Shown here: positions 46,811-54,695 of the stretch, one piece after another
Layout: each line of letters opens with the position of its first letter
How positions within the stretch are numbered: position 1 is the stretch's first letter
Assembly: GCF_000297095.1 (NCBI RefSeq)
Contig: NZ_AEEA01000037.1
Span: 66,188 to 130,187 of the forward strand
Direction of reading: 5' to 3'
Length of the DNA: 64,000 nucleotides
From: Treponema primitia ZAS-1
GTDB lineage: Bacteria; Spirochaetota; Spirochaetia; Treponematales; Breznakiellaceae
Translations under genes and position numbers: made by a program
The notes under the pieces: model-generated
Told to the model about the DNA's origin: nothing
What the model saw: only the letters and a program-made list of their open reading frames with translations
Database searches by the model: none

Positions 46811-48628
46811 ATGGCTGATATATCCAGTCTCAAGTTGAATCCCCCGGAGAACCGTTACCGGGGAGCGCTGCCGAAAATCGGCATACGGCCGACCATCGAT
46901 GGCCGGCGCCGAGGGGTGCGGGAATCCCTCGAGGTGGTAACCATGGACTTAGCTAAAGCGGCGGCTAAACTCATCACCGAAAACCTTAGGCACCCCAACG
47001 GGCAGCCCATCCAGTGTGTAATCGCCGATTCCACCATCGGTGGCGTGGCCGAAGCTGCTGCCTGCCAGGATAAGTTTTCCCGGGAAAACGTCCAGGTCAC
47101 CCTGACCGTATCCCCCTGTTGGTGCTACGGCTCGGAAACCATGGACATGGATCCCACCACCATTAAGGCAGTATGGGGCTTCAACGGTACCGACCGGCCC
47201 GGCGCGGTATACCTGGCGGCGGTTCTGGCCGCCCACAACCAGAAGGGACTCCCCGCCTTTGGTATCTACGGCAGGGATGTGATGGACTTTGCGGACGCCG
47301 CCAAGATCCCCAATGATGTGAAGGACAAGATCCTCAGCTTTATAAAATCCGGCCTGGCCGCCGCCTGGATGCGTGGCAAGAGCTATCTATCCATCGGCTC
47401 GGTAGCCATGGGTATCGCCGGTTCCATCAGCAACGCCGATTTCTTCCAGGAATACCTGGGGATGCGAAATGAATACGTGGATATGTCCGAACTGGTACGG
47501 CGTTTTGAAGAGAAGATCTACTCCGAAGTTGAGTACAAACGGGCCTTGGCCTGGACTCTGGAAAACTGTAAGGTAGGGCCGGACAATAATCCTGCCGAAG
47601 AACAGCATAGCCAAAAACAAAAGGACGAAACCTGGAAGACCTGCGTAAAAATGGCCCTTATCGTTCGGGACCTCATGGTTGGAAACCCGGACCTGCGCCG
47701 GAAGAAGCTGGACGAGGAAGCCCTGGGGCATAACGCCATCCTGGCGGGTTTCCAGGGTCAGCGCCAGTGGACCGACCATTTCCCCAACGGAGACTTCATG
47801 GAAGTTATCCTCAACTCATCCTTTGACTGGAACGGCATCCGCTCCCCCTATGTGGTGGCCACAGAGAATGACGGCCTCAACGGGGTGTCCATGCTCTTCG
47901 GCTACCTCCTTACAGGCCAGGCTCAGGTCTTCTCGGATGTGCGGACCTACTGGAGCCCTGCGGCTATAGAGCGGGTCACCGGCTGGAAACCCGAAGGCGG
48001 GGCGGCCAATGGCCTTATCCACCTGATCAACTCCGGTTCCGCCGCCATCGACGGTACGGGCAAGCAGCGGAAGGACGGGAAAGCCGCCTGGAAGCCCTTC
48101 TGGGAGATAAGCCCCGAAGAAGCCGGCGCCTGTCTGGATGCGGTAAGCTGGCGCTACGGCAGCCTGGGCTATTTCCGGGGCGGCGGCTATTCCTCGGACT
48201 TCATCAGCGAAGGGGGCATGCCCGTAACCATGACCCGGCTTAACCTGGTCAAGGGCCTGGGTCCGGTACTGCAGATTGCCGAAGGCTTTACGGTAACCAT
48301 TCCGGATCATGTCCACGACAAGCTGGACCTCCGCACCGATCCCACCTGGCCAACCACCTGGTTTGCCCCGAGGGTCACCGGGGAAGAAGGCCCCTTCAAG
48401 GACGTCTATTCGGTAATGAACAACTGGGGCGCCAACCACGGGGCGGTTTCTTACGGCCACAACGGTGCGGACCTTATCACCCTGGCGAGCATACTCCGGA
48501 TCCCCGTGTGTATGCACAATGTGACCGAGGACCGGATCTACCGGCCCAGTTACTGGAATGCCTTTGGTATGGATAAGGAAGGGTCCGACTACCGGGCTTG
48601 TACGGCGCTGGGGCCTCTTTATAAGTAA
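46811..48628 (+). CDS. fucI: L-fucose isomerase
   Basis: The 605-residue protein has the FucI pattern: GIRPTIDGRRRGVRESLE, then CWCYGSETMDMDPTT. The metal ligands lie in VVATENDGLNGV (Glu) and QVFSDVRTYW (Asp), and a histidine follows in MHNVTEDRIYRP. It converts L-fucose to L-fuculose and may also act on D-arabinose. AGGAGGC precedes the ATG. The next bases after the stop run into a 171-bp repeat, and no aldolase gene follows in the operon. Confidence 0.97.
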   Translation: MADISSLKLNPPENRYRGALPKIGIRPTIDGRRRGVRESLEVVTMDLAKAAAKLITENLRHPNGQPIQCVIADSTIGGVAEAAACQDKFSRENVQVTLTVSPCWCYGSETMDMDPTTIKAVWGFNGTDRPGAVYLAAVLAAHNQKGLPAFGIYGRDVMDFADAAKIPNDVKDKILSFIKSGLAAAWMRGKSYLSIGSVAMGIAGSISNADFFQEYLGMRNEYVDMSELVRRFEEKIYSEVEYKRALAWTLENCKVGPDNNPAEEQHSQKQKDETWKTCVKMALIVRDLMVGNPDLRRKKLDEEALGHNAILAGFQGQRQWTDHFPNGDFMEVILNSSFDWNGIRSPYVVATENDGLNGVSMLFGYLLTGQAQVFSDVRTYWSPAAIERVTGWKPEGGAANGLIHLINSGSAAIDGTGKQRKDGKAAWKPFWEISPEEAGACLDAVSWRYGSLGYFRGGGYSSDFISEGGMPVTMTRLNLVKGLGPVLQIAEGFTVTIPDHVHDKLDLRTDPTWPTTWFAPRVTGEEGPFKDVYSVMNNWGANHGAVSYGHNGADLITLASILRIPVCMHNVTEDRIYRPSYWNAFGMDKEGSDYRACTALGPLYK

Positions 48629-48650
48629 AGTAATGTACTAATCGCATATA

Positions 48651-48821
48651 CGGGCAGGGGGAGGAGAGTGCCTGTCCTCACACGCATGTAGAACCCACCT
48701 CCGGAGCCCCGCAAGCGGGTCTCCTCCGGCGGTGAATTCCATATGTGTTCGGGCAGTCACTCCCCTCCCCCTGCCCGCCGGTGTTTAGTATATGTTTTCC
48801 ATAGCAACTCACATCGCTAAA
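48651..48821 (+). repeat. 171-bp direct repeat, copy 1, with a 127-nt palindrome
   Basis: This sequence is identical base for base to 51001-51171. Its first 127 nt (48651-48777) form an imperfect palindrome whose outer 20-nt arms match at 19 of 20 positions (CGGGCAGGGGGAGG and complement). The centre is a 51-nt core (48691-48741) with a GCAAGC turn. TACTAA at 48636 and TTAGTA at 48785 extend the symmetry. It starts 22 bp after the fucI stop. Confidence 0.95.
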
Positions 48822-48882
48822 CGGACCACCCTGTTCCCCATCCAGCACAACTTGGTAAACGGAGTGGGCAGCATCAATCCCC

Positions 48883-48971
48883 TATCATTTCGTAAAGCGT
48901 TATTTGGTGAACGAAGTGAAATCCCTTACGAACCGGCGTTTTTTCGATCAAGTTGGTTTCTCTTCGTTCCC
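48883..48971 (-). repeat. Dispersed palindromic repeat of a second type, copy a
   Basis: An 89-bp sequence that recurs at 51436-51650 (interrupted) and 54608-54695. The ends carry an inverted pair (GAACGAAG[A/T]GAAACC) around a centre with CGAACCGGCGTTTTTTCG. It lies between the 171-bp repeat and the rloA promoter, and here no gene ends in it. Confidence 0.85.
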
Positions 48972-49053
48972 GGCCGCCTTGCTTTTTTTATAATTGAGCT
49001 GGTTTCAAAAAAATACTTTTTCGTGAATTTTCCGTAAAAAACACTATTTTCTC

Positions 49054-49082
49054 TTGCGTTTTTTGTCGATAACAAGTATAAT
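49054..49082 (+). promoter_or_regulatory. Promoter of the RloAB cassette
   Basis: TTGCGT (49054-49059) and a perfect TATAAT (49077-49082) are 17 bp apart, 15 bp upstream of the ATPase ATG, with GGAGAG as ribosome site. No operator is evident. The AT-rich flank from 48972 to here holds no gene. Confidence 0.7.
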
Positions 49083-49097
49083 TACGGAGAGTACAAT

Positions 49098-50384
49098 ATG
49101 ATTGTTGAATTCAGTATAGAAAACTTCAAGTCTTTCAAAGATAAACAAACATTTTCGCTCGTGTCAACAAAAAACAAAGAATTGATAGCTGAAAACACCT
49201 TTGAAGTCACTAAAGATGTGCGCCTCTTACGGAGCGCGGTGATTTATGGGGCAAATGCCAGCGGCAAATCCAACTTCTTCGAGGCATTGACCTTTTTTTT
49301 GGATTTTGCGGTTAATTCAGGCCCGTCTCAGCAAGCGGGTAATGCCATAGAAGATGTCCATCCATTCTTATTCTCAAAACAAACGATGAAAAAACCATCC
49401 GCATTTGAATTGCTGTTTTTCCTAAAAAACCGAGAGGGCAAACCAATACGATACCGATATGGATTTACGGTTAATCAGGATAAAGTGTACATGGAATATC
49501 TTTTTGCCATTCTTAATGTACAGGAAGTTGAACTTTTTACCCGGGAAGGCCAGGAGATTAAATGCAGCTCTCAACATTTTGCCGAAGGTGAAGCAGCAGT
49601 AAAGATAACCAGAGAGAACGCCTCGTTTCTCTCTGTTTGCGCTCAAATTAACGGAGCATTGGCAAAGGAACTTGTGCTGTTTTTTCAGTTTTTTTCTATA
49701 GGGCTAAACAACAAAAGAGCACAAACACTCTCTAAGCTTGATGATCCAAAATACCGGGCGCGTGTCGTCGATTTTCTTCGATGCGCAGATATTCAAATTA
49801 TCGATATAAATAGTAAAGATGTTTCTTCCTTGTATCGAGTTCGTACTTCAAGCGGTGCCATTGAAACAAGGCAGCGTATGCAAAAAAAGGCTTCCTATAG
49901 CCACACATTCTATGATAATGAAGAGGCTACATCAACAGTTGACTTTGATGAGGAGAACGAGTCGCTGGGGACAAGAAAACTTTTTCAATTTGCCGCTTTG
50001 CTCCTTGAATCGTTGGATAATGGATTTCCTGTGTTCATTGATGAGTTTGATTCTTCCCTGCATCCGCTTATCCTGGAATCAATTTTAAAACTATTCCATT
50101 CACCAAAAACCAATCCCGGCAATGGGCAGCTTGTTATTTCCTGCCATGCAGTACATATTATGAAGAAGGACCTTTTTCGCCGTGACCAGATTTGGTTTTG
50201 TGAAAAAAATCCCTACGGTGCAACCGAAATCTATTCACTGGTTGAGTATAAAGAGCCGGGAACCCATGAGTCAGTCAGAAATGACGCCGCTTTTGATAAA
50301 AACTACTTAAAAGGAAAATACGGCGGCATACCCTATATTAACGAAATCAATATGCAGCTGGCGGATAACAGCCATGGGACATGA
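49098..50384 (+). CDS. RloA-like AAA/ABC ATPase of a two-gene defence-type system
   Basis: The 428-residue protein has Walker A GANASGKSN near residue 52, a SMC/ABC-like signature ESLGTRKLF and Walker B PVFIDEFDSSLHP. N-terminal MIVEFSIENFKSFK is the start typical of RloA/AbiLi/OLD-like ATPases. The RloB partner overlaps by 11 bp. RloA-RloB and the AbiL pair are known abortive-infection-type systems; the assignment rests on gene order and family. Base composition is much AT-richer than the flanking genes. The cassette is bounded by identical direct repeats. Confidence 0.87.
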   Translation: MIVEFSIENFKSFKDKQTFSLVSTKNKELIAENTFEVTKDVRLLRSAVIYGANASGKSNFFEALTFFLDFAVNSGPSQQAGNAIEDVHPFLFSKQTMKKPSAFELLFFLKNREGKPIRYRYGFTVNQDKVYMEYLFAILNVQEVELFTREGQEIKCSSQHFAEGEAAVKITRENASFLSVCAQINGALAKELVLFFQFFSIGLNNKRAQTLSKLDDPKYRARVVDFLRCADIQIIDINSKDVSSLYRVRTSSGAIETRQRMQKKASYSHTFYDNEEATSTVDFDEENESLGTRKLFQFAALLLESLDNGFPVFIDEFDSSLHPLILESILKLFHSPKTNPGNGQLVISCHAVHIMKKDLFRRDQIWFCEKNPYGATEIYSLVEYKEPGTHESVRNDAAFDKNYLKGKYGGIPYINEINMQLADNSHGT

Positions 50385-50991
50385 TAAACTATTTCAAAAA
50401 AGGGCAGCCGAGCTGCGCCGTGCAGAAAGCACCCGGCAACCCCGTATAATACTTATTGTCTGCGAGGGGGAAAAGACCGAACCAAACTATTTTAAGGCAT
50501 TTCCTGAAAACCCCCGCGTTTATGATGAAATTGACATACAAGGGACAGGATATAATACAATATCTTTGGTAAAAAAAGCGACAGAGTTAAAAAGTGAGGC
50601 GCAGAAAAAGCATCAGCCCTATCAGGAAGTGTGGTGTGTATTTGACCGCGACTCCTTTCCATTGGAGTCTTTTAATGAAGCTCTTGCATTGGCAAGACGC
50701 GAAAACATACGCTGCGCATATTCAAATGAAGCCTTTGAAATATGGTATTTGCTTCATTTTAATTACTGTGACACTGCATTTTCCCGTACTCAATACAAAG
50801 AAAAATTAACAGACGCATTAGGTACGAAATATTTGAAAAACGACTTAAAAATGTACGAACGGCTGCAAGATAAACAGGAAACAGCGATTCGAAATGCAAA
50901 TAAACTTTATACTATTCAATGTACAAAAGCAACCAAGGATCAAAATCCGGTAACAACGGTTTTTGAACTGGTTGAAAAGTTACGTTACTAA
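50374..50991 (+). CDS. RloB-family protein, putative effector
   Basis: The 205-residue protein carries RloB motifs: IILIVCEGEKTEPNYFKAF, a TOPRIM-like acidic pair in VWCVFDRDSF, and SNEAFEIWYLLHF. The family is thought to be nuclease-like, with the acidic residues binding metal. AbiLii belongs to the same family, as far as I recall. Its start ATG overlaps the ATPase gene by 11 bp, and its stop (TAA 50989-50991) lies in the TACTAA that begins the second 171-bp repeat region. Confidence 0.87.
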   Translation: MGHDKLFQKRAAELRRAESTRQPRIILIVCEGEKTEPNYFKAFPENPRVYDEIDIQGTGYNTISLVKKATELKSEAQKKHQPYQEVWCVFDRDSFPLESFNEALALARRENIRCAYSNEAFEIWYLLHFNYCDTAFSRTQYKEKLTDALGTKYLKNDLKMYERLQDKQETAIRNANKLYTIQCTKATKDQNPVTTVFELVEKLRY

Positions 50992-51000
50992 TCGCAAAAT

Positions 51001-51171
51001 CGGGCAGGGGGAGGAGAGTGCCTGTCCTCACACGCATGTAGAACCCACCTCCGGAGCCCCGCAAGCGGGTCTCCTCCGGCGGTGAATTCCATATGTGTTC
51101 GGGCAGTCACTCCCCTCCCCCTGCCCGCCGGTGTTTAGTATATGTTTTCCATAGCAACTCACATCGCTAAA
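51001..51171 (+). repeat. 171-bp direct repeat, copy 2
   Basis: Identical to 48651-48821 over all 171 bp, in the same orientation and 2350 bp away. Upstream the shared TACTAATCGCA extends the similarity with a few differences. Recombination between the copies would delete the RloAB cassette and leave one repeat. Sequence after copy 2 diverges and joins the second repeat family. Confidence 0.97.
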
Positions 51172-51207
51172 TGGAGTGGGTGGTGTTAATTGCATATCAT
51201 TGCTCAT

Positions 51208-51239
51208 AAAAAAACCCGGGCTATTACTAAACCGGGCTA
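51208..51239 (-). terminator. Probable intrinsic terminator downstream of the rhaB side
   Basis: On the minus strand AGCCCGG pairs with CCGGGTT, followed by a run of seven T. It lies about 390 bp beyond the rhaB stop, across the repeats, and faces the RloAB cassette. It may end the rhaB transcript before it enters the cassette. Confidence 0.5.
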
Positions 51240-51342
51240 AATAACATTATTTTTTTAATGCTTCATTTTTTGAAAATACAAGTATATTCAATTTTCCAAT
51301 GTTTCGTTAATAAGATTGGTTAAAGAAATAGTTGCATTTCCA

Positions 51343-51390
51343 TATCATTTCGTAAAGCACATTTGGTGAACGAAGTGAAACCCCCTACGT
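51343..51390 (-). repeat. Partial copy of the second dispersed repeat
   Basis: Starts TATCATTTCGTAAAG and includes GGTGAACGAAGTGAAACC, but the second arm is missing. Between it and 51436 similar short units (TTTCGTATAGCGCAATTTGG) occur, suggesting a tandem or nested duplication. Confidence 0.7.
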
Positions 51391-51435
51391 TTCGTATAGC
51401 GCAATTTGGTAAACAGAGTGGGCAACATAATCTCC

Positions 51436-51650
51436 TATCATTTCGTAAAGCGCAATTCGGTGGGCGGAGTGAAACCCCTGCGAACCGGCGCCGGTGGGGC
51501 GGGGGAGCCACAGCGCGGGATATTCTGGAATTCTCCGCCAGAGGAGACCCGCTTGCGGGGCTCCGGAGGTGGGTTCAACAGGCATCCCGCGATGGGGCTT
51601 CCCCGCCCCACCGGCGTTTTTTCGATCAAGTTGGTTTCTCTTCGGCCCCC
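51436..51650 (-). repeat. Dispersed palindromic repeat of the second type, copy b, interrupted
   Basis: Same family as 48883-48971, interrupted after CGAACCGGCG by a 120-nt palindromic element plus a duplicated CCGGCG. The 3' part supplies the stop codon and the last few codons (EEKPT) of rhaB. Confidence 0.85.
51491..51616. mobile_element. Non-autonomous palindromic element inserted with a 6-bp target duplication
   Basis: The insert is flanked by CCGGCG on both sides (51485-51490 and 51611-51616); copies a and c have this site once. Its core (51526-51576) is the inverted counterpart of the core in the 171-bp repeats, 49 of 51 identical. The outer arms CCGGTGGGGCGGGG and their complement differ from those of the 171-bp copies but pair with each other. 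It encodes no protein and looks like a small MITE or REPIN. Confidence 0.8.
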
Positions 51651-53113
51651 CAATACCGATAAAGGCCGCAGAACCGTCCATAAGCCTCTTCCCAAACCTC
51701 CTTGTCCTGTGGCATGAAAACTTCGCTTTCAAAAGAATTTTTAATAATTTCACTGCGTTGATCCGCGCCCTTTACCTCCCCCAGAGCTTCCAACTGGATA
51801 AGGATATTCCCAACCGCCGTTGCCTCCGCAGGACCGGTAATGACCGGTAAATTCAGCGCATTGGCGGCGAACTGGTTGAGCAAACGGTTCCTGACACCAC
51901 CGCCTACCACGTACATCGCTTCCTGACGATTCATGTAGGGTTTGAACATATCGAAGGCCTGCCGGTATTTTAACGCCAGGCTTTCCAGAATACACCGGAC
52001 AACTTGCCCTGGTTTTTCCGGGACCGGCTGGGCGGTCCGTTGACAATATTCGCGGATAAGCCGCGGATAGTCGCCTGTTTTCTCAAAATCATCGGGCCGG
52101 ATCAGACTCTGAAGCGGCTTTTCCACAAGCGCCATAGCATCAAGATCATCGTAGGAATACTGTTCACCCGTGTTACCCCACTGTCTATGACATTCCTGCA
52201 ATATCCAAAGCCCGGAAATATTCACCGTGGGACGATAGGTTCCATCCCAACTGCCTTCATTGGATATTCTGCAGGATAGGATCTTTTCATCCTCCAATAA
52301 TTTAGATGAACAGAAGCCCATCAAAGACCATGTCCCGCTGGAGATGAAAATAAACTCCTTGCTCCGGGCAGGTGCGGCTAAGGCGGCGCTGGCGGTATCA
52401 TGACCCGCCACAGAAATAACCTTCAGATCCCGGCGGCCCGTCTCCCGGATCACATCGGCGCTGAGTGGACCAAGAATCTCTCCGGCATAACCAACCGGAG
52501 TAAACCATGTTTTAGGGATATCCAGTTTATCCAACAGCGATTCTGCCCAGCATTTCTTTTTCAAATTAAAAAGTTGTGAGGTTGCGGATGTGGTATATTC
52601 ACTGTGCTTAATACCGGTAAGAAAATATTCTATCAGATTCGGCATCATCAGCAAAGTGTCCACCGATTCCAAAGATTCTTGTCCGTATTTCTTCATGTAA
52701 TAGAGTTTAAATGGAGGATTGATTTCCCAGTTTAATAGATAGGTTTGATAAAAAAGCCAGCTTTCACTGCCAATACGGGTCATCGCTTCCGCCATGTTTT
52801 CTATGCTGAACGCATCATCACGGTAGCTCCTTGGATTAGAAATCAGGCCACCGGTCTTGTCCAGGAGCCCAAAGTCCACGCCCCAAGTATCGATCCCGAT
52901 ACTCTCCGGAACGGGATCACAGACACAAATCCCCTGTTTGACATTGTCGATTAAACGCAGCACATCCCAATAGGCGCGTCCGCCCATCAGGTTAAATGAA
53001 TTGGAAAATCGATTAATTTCCCGCAGATGAATCCTGCTGCCATCATAGTCAGCAAGAATTCCCCGGCCATTGCTTGCCCCTAAATCAAAAGCTAAAACTT
53101 CGCGCTTTTTCAT
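51626..53113 (-). CDS. rhaB: Rhamnulokinase-like FGGY carbohydrate kinase
   Basis: The 495-residue kinase begins LAFDLGASNGRGI and has IGIDTWGVDFGLLD, SVAGHDTASAALA and ISSGTWSLMGFC, which are RhaB features. It phosphorylates L-rhamnulose or possibly L-fuculose; the latter would fit the nearby fucI, which lacks a kinase of its own. It lies 28 bp downstream of the truncated isomerase gene. The C-terminal EEKPT and stop are encoded by the repeat. The symbol reflects family, not proven substrate. Confidence 0.88.
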   Translation of the reverse strand: MKKREVLAFDLGASNGRGILADYDGSRIHLREINRFSNSFNLMGGRAYWDVLRLIDNVKQGICVCDPVPESIGIDTWGVDFGLLDKTGGLISNPRSYRDDAFSIENMAEAMTRIGSESWLFYQTYLLNWEINPPFKLYYMKKYGQESLESVDTLLMMPNLIEYFLTGIKHSEYTTSATSQLFNLKKKCWAESLLDKLDIPKTWFTPVGYAGEILGPLSADVIRETGRRDLKVISVAGHDTASAALAAPARSKEFIFISSGTWSLMGFCSSKLLEDEKILSCRISNEGSWDGTYRPTVNISGLWILQECHRQWGNTGEQYSYDDLDAMALVEKPLQSLIRPDDFEKTGDYPRLIREYCQRTAQPVPEKPGQVVRCILESLALKYRQAFDMFKPYMNRQEAMYVVGGGVRNRLLNQFAANALNLPVITGPAEATAVGNILIQLEALGEVKGADQRSEIIKNSFESEVFMPQDKEVWEEAYGRFCGLYRYWGAEEKPT

Positions 53114-53140
53114 TTTGAAGTCCCCTCATATAACAAAGTA

Positions 53141-53823
53141 TCAGGTAAAACGCGCCACGAGTTCATCAAGACATATGCCATCCTCGGGAATCCATTGCCG
53201 CCAATAGGAAACGGATTCCCGTGCATCCGCCATAAAATCCCGCATAATTGCTGCGGTATCTACAAACAATTCCAAGGTCATATAAATTTTTTCACACCCT
53301 CCGGATACTGATGAGGTGAATACATCTGTTTTATGCTGATGTTTTCGCAGCCGATGGCGACTGCATATTGGTTCACCTCAATAAGACCCTGTTCCAAAAC
53401 GTCAATCGCTTCCCGGTATAAAACAGCATTCTGCAGCGCAGTGTGGACAAAGGCATGGGCAAAAAATATCAGACCAGCGCCTAACTGCGCCGCCGCAGCA
53501 ACCATGGGTTTAAACCAATGGTCAAGCATGCGCCTGCGAACCCGGGGATCCGTATGGGTAAGCCCCAAGGTAGTGTAGGTACCATGGCCGGAATACAGAT
53601 TTGCCACCCGAACGCCCGTGGCAGCCTGGGCTCTCTGAACTTCCTCCACCCAACTCACAAGGTATTCCGGTCCCATAAACAAGGGATCCAGTTCGGTATC
53701 GGCGCTGGCTTCCACATACCCTATCCCCAATTGAGCGATAAGCTCACACCATTCTTTTGGCCGGGTCCACCGCTTACACGCAAAACAGTTGTCAATCGCC
53801 AGATAAATTCTGGGATAAGCCAT
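53141..53823 (-). pseudogene. Sugar isomerase/epimerase (TIM barrel), internally deleted and frameshifted
   Basis: The first 181 residues (MAYPRIYLAIDNCFACKRW, YVEASADTE, ANLYSGHGTYTTLGL) end at QMYSPHQYP, which is a conserved mid-protein motif, then stop at 53278. The frame in the next 137 bp encodes YMTLELFVDTAAIMRDF and SYWRQWIPEDGICLDEL, which is the C-terminal end of the same family. Roughly 150 residues are missing and the halves are out of frame. Intact homologues are about 320-340 residues. Family: xylose-isomerase-like TIM barrel. Its neighbour is the rhaB-like kinase, so a sugar pathway has lost a step. Confidence 0.82.
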
Positions 53824-54530
53824 GTTGTTTTTTCAACTCCCCATCACATCTATTCATTCTTGACATTACCCCCGGTTGAGCATAGGGTTGCTGAGTTTAT
53901 TCCACAGAACCCCCAGGATGTGCTATCTTCAACAATCATTGAACTTGCCGATAAAACAAAATCAAGCTATGCAACTATTAACCGGTTAATAAATCATATC
54001 GGGTTTTCCGGATTTAGGGAACTAAAAAAATACCTCTATCAGGATATTATCACCCAAAATATGGTCGATTTTAGTCAAAATTCCCTTGATTTCCTCGACG
54101 TGATAAGCCTATCTCAAGGGTCAACCACGGAAGAAATCTGTTAAAATATTTTCAATTTATCTTCAAAGGTGCTTGATGAAAGCTACAATATTGTTTCAAT
54201 AGACGCTATTGAATGCGGATAGGAATATACCCTATGAAAAAATTAGTTACGCAATTGGCAATATGATTGTTTAGGATATCGTTACTTTGACTTTTCGGAA
54301 TCGGCGGATTGTTTTGTTTTGACAAAAATTTCTGAAGAATGTTTGCCCATTTTTACACAGCAAACCATGTACAGGGCATCGATGATGAATATTTGTCCGA
54401 TGACCAGGGGCATATCAATATTCATGAATTGGCTTAAATTCCGGGGAGTGGTAAAGAGATTGTCCGTTGAAATTTGGGACAGAGGTTTTCAGGAGAGTAT
54501 TATTATAGAAGATACTATTAAAACCTATGA
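53822..54530 (+). pseudogene. Decayed RpiR-family regulator
   Basis: The HTH_6 part is readable from 53860 (VEHRVAEFIPQNPQDVL, SSYATINRLINHIGFSGFR) to a stop at 54144. The initiating ATG (53822) and the HTH are in different frames. Later frames show KVLDESYNIVSIDAIE, FGIGG and PGSGKEIVR, which are SIS-domain motifs, each in another frame. RpiR proteins regulate sugar phosphate genes by sensing the phosphate in the SIS domain. It is divergent from the broken isomerase gene, and both are decaying. Confidence 0.75.
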
Positions 54531-54607
54531 GGACCCAGCCCCCCCCATTCCACCTAGCGCAACTTACAACGAAGTTCCCCGCGCAATTGGGTACGGAGTT
54601 AATCCCA

Positions 54608-54695
54608 TATCATTTCGTAAAGCGCAATCCGGTGAACGAAGTGAAACCCTTGCGAACCGGCGTTTTTTCGATCAGGTTGGTTTCTCTTCGTTCCC
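54608..54695 (-). repeat. Dispersed palindromic repeat of the second type, copy c
   Basis: An 88-bp copy that closely matches 48883-48971 and ends at the stop codon of the aldo/keto reductase gene (54695). Like copy b, it lies at the 3' end of a minus-strand gene. Confidence 0.85.

Noticed and set aside
48792..49037. An 81-codon plus-strand frame containing SFRKALFGERSE
   Set aside because: It is a translation of the dispersed repeat; similar peptides arise at each repeat copy and no ribosome site is present.
48651..51171. Reading the palindromic 171-bp repeats as integron attC sites with RloAB as a cassette
   Set aside because: The expected GTTRRRY and RYYYAAC ends were not found, no integrase gene is present, and attC sites would not normally be identical over 171 bp. 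The idea is kept only as an analogy.
51436..51650. CRISPR-like array from the recurring TATCATTTCGTAAAG units
   Set aside because: Units are irregularly spaced, extend as palindromic repeats and lack constant-length spacers; no cas genes are nearby.
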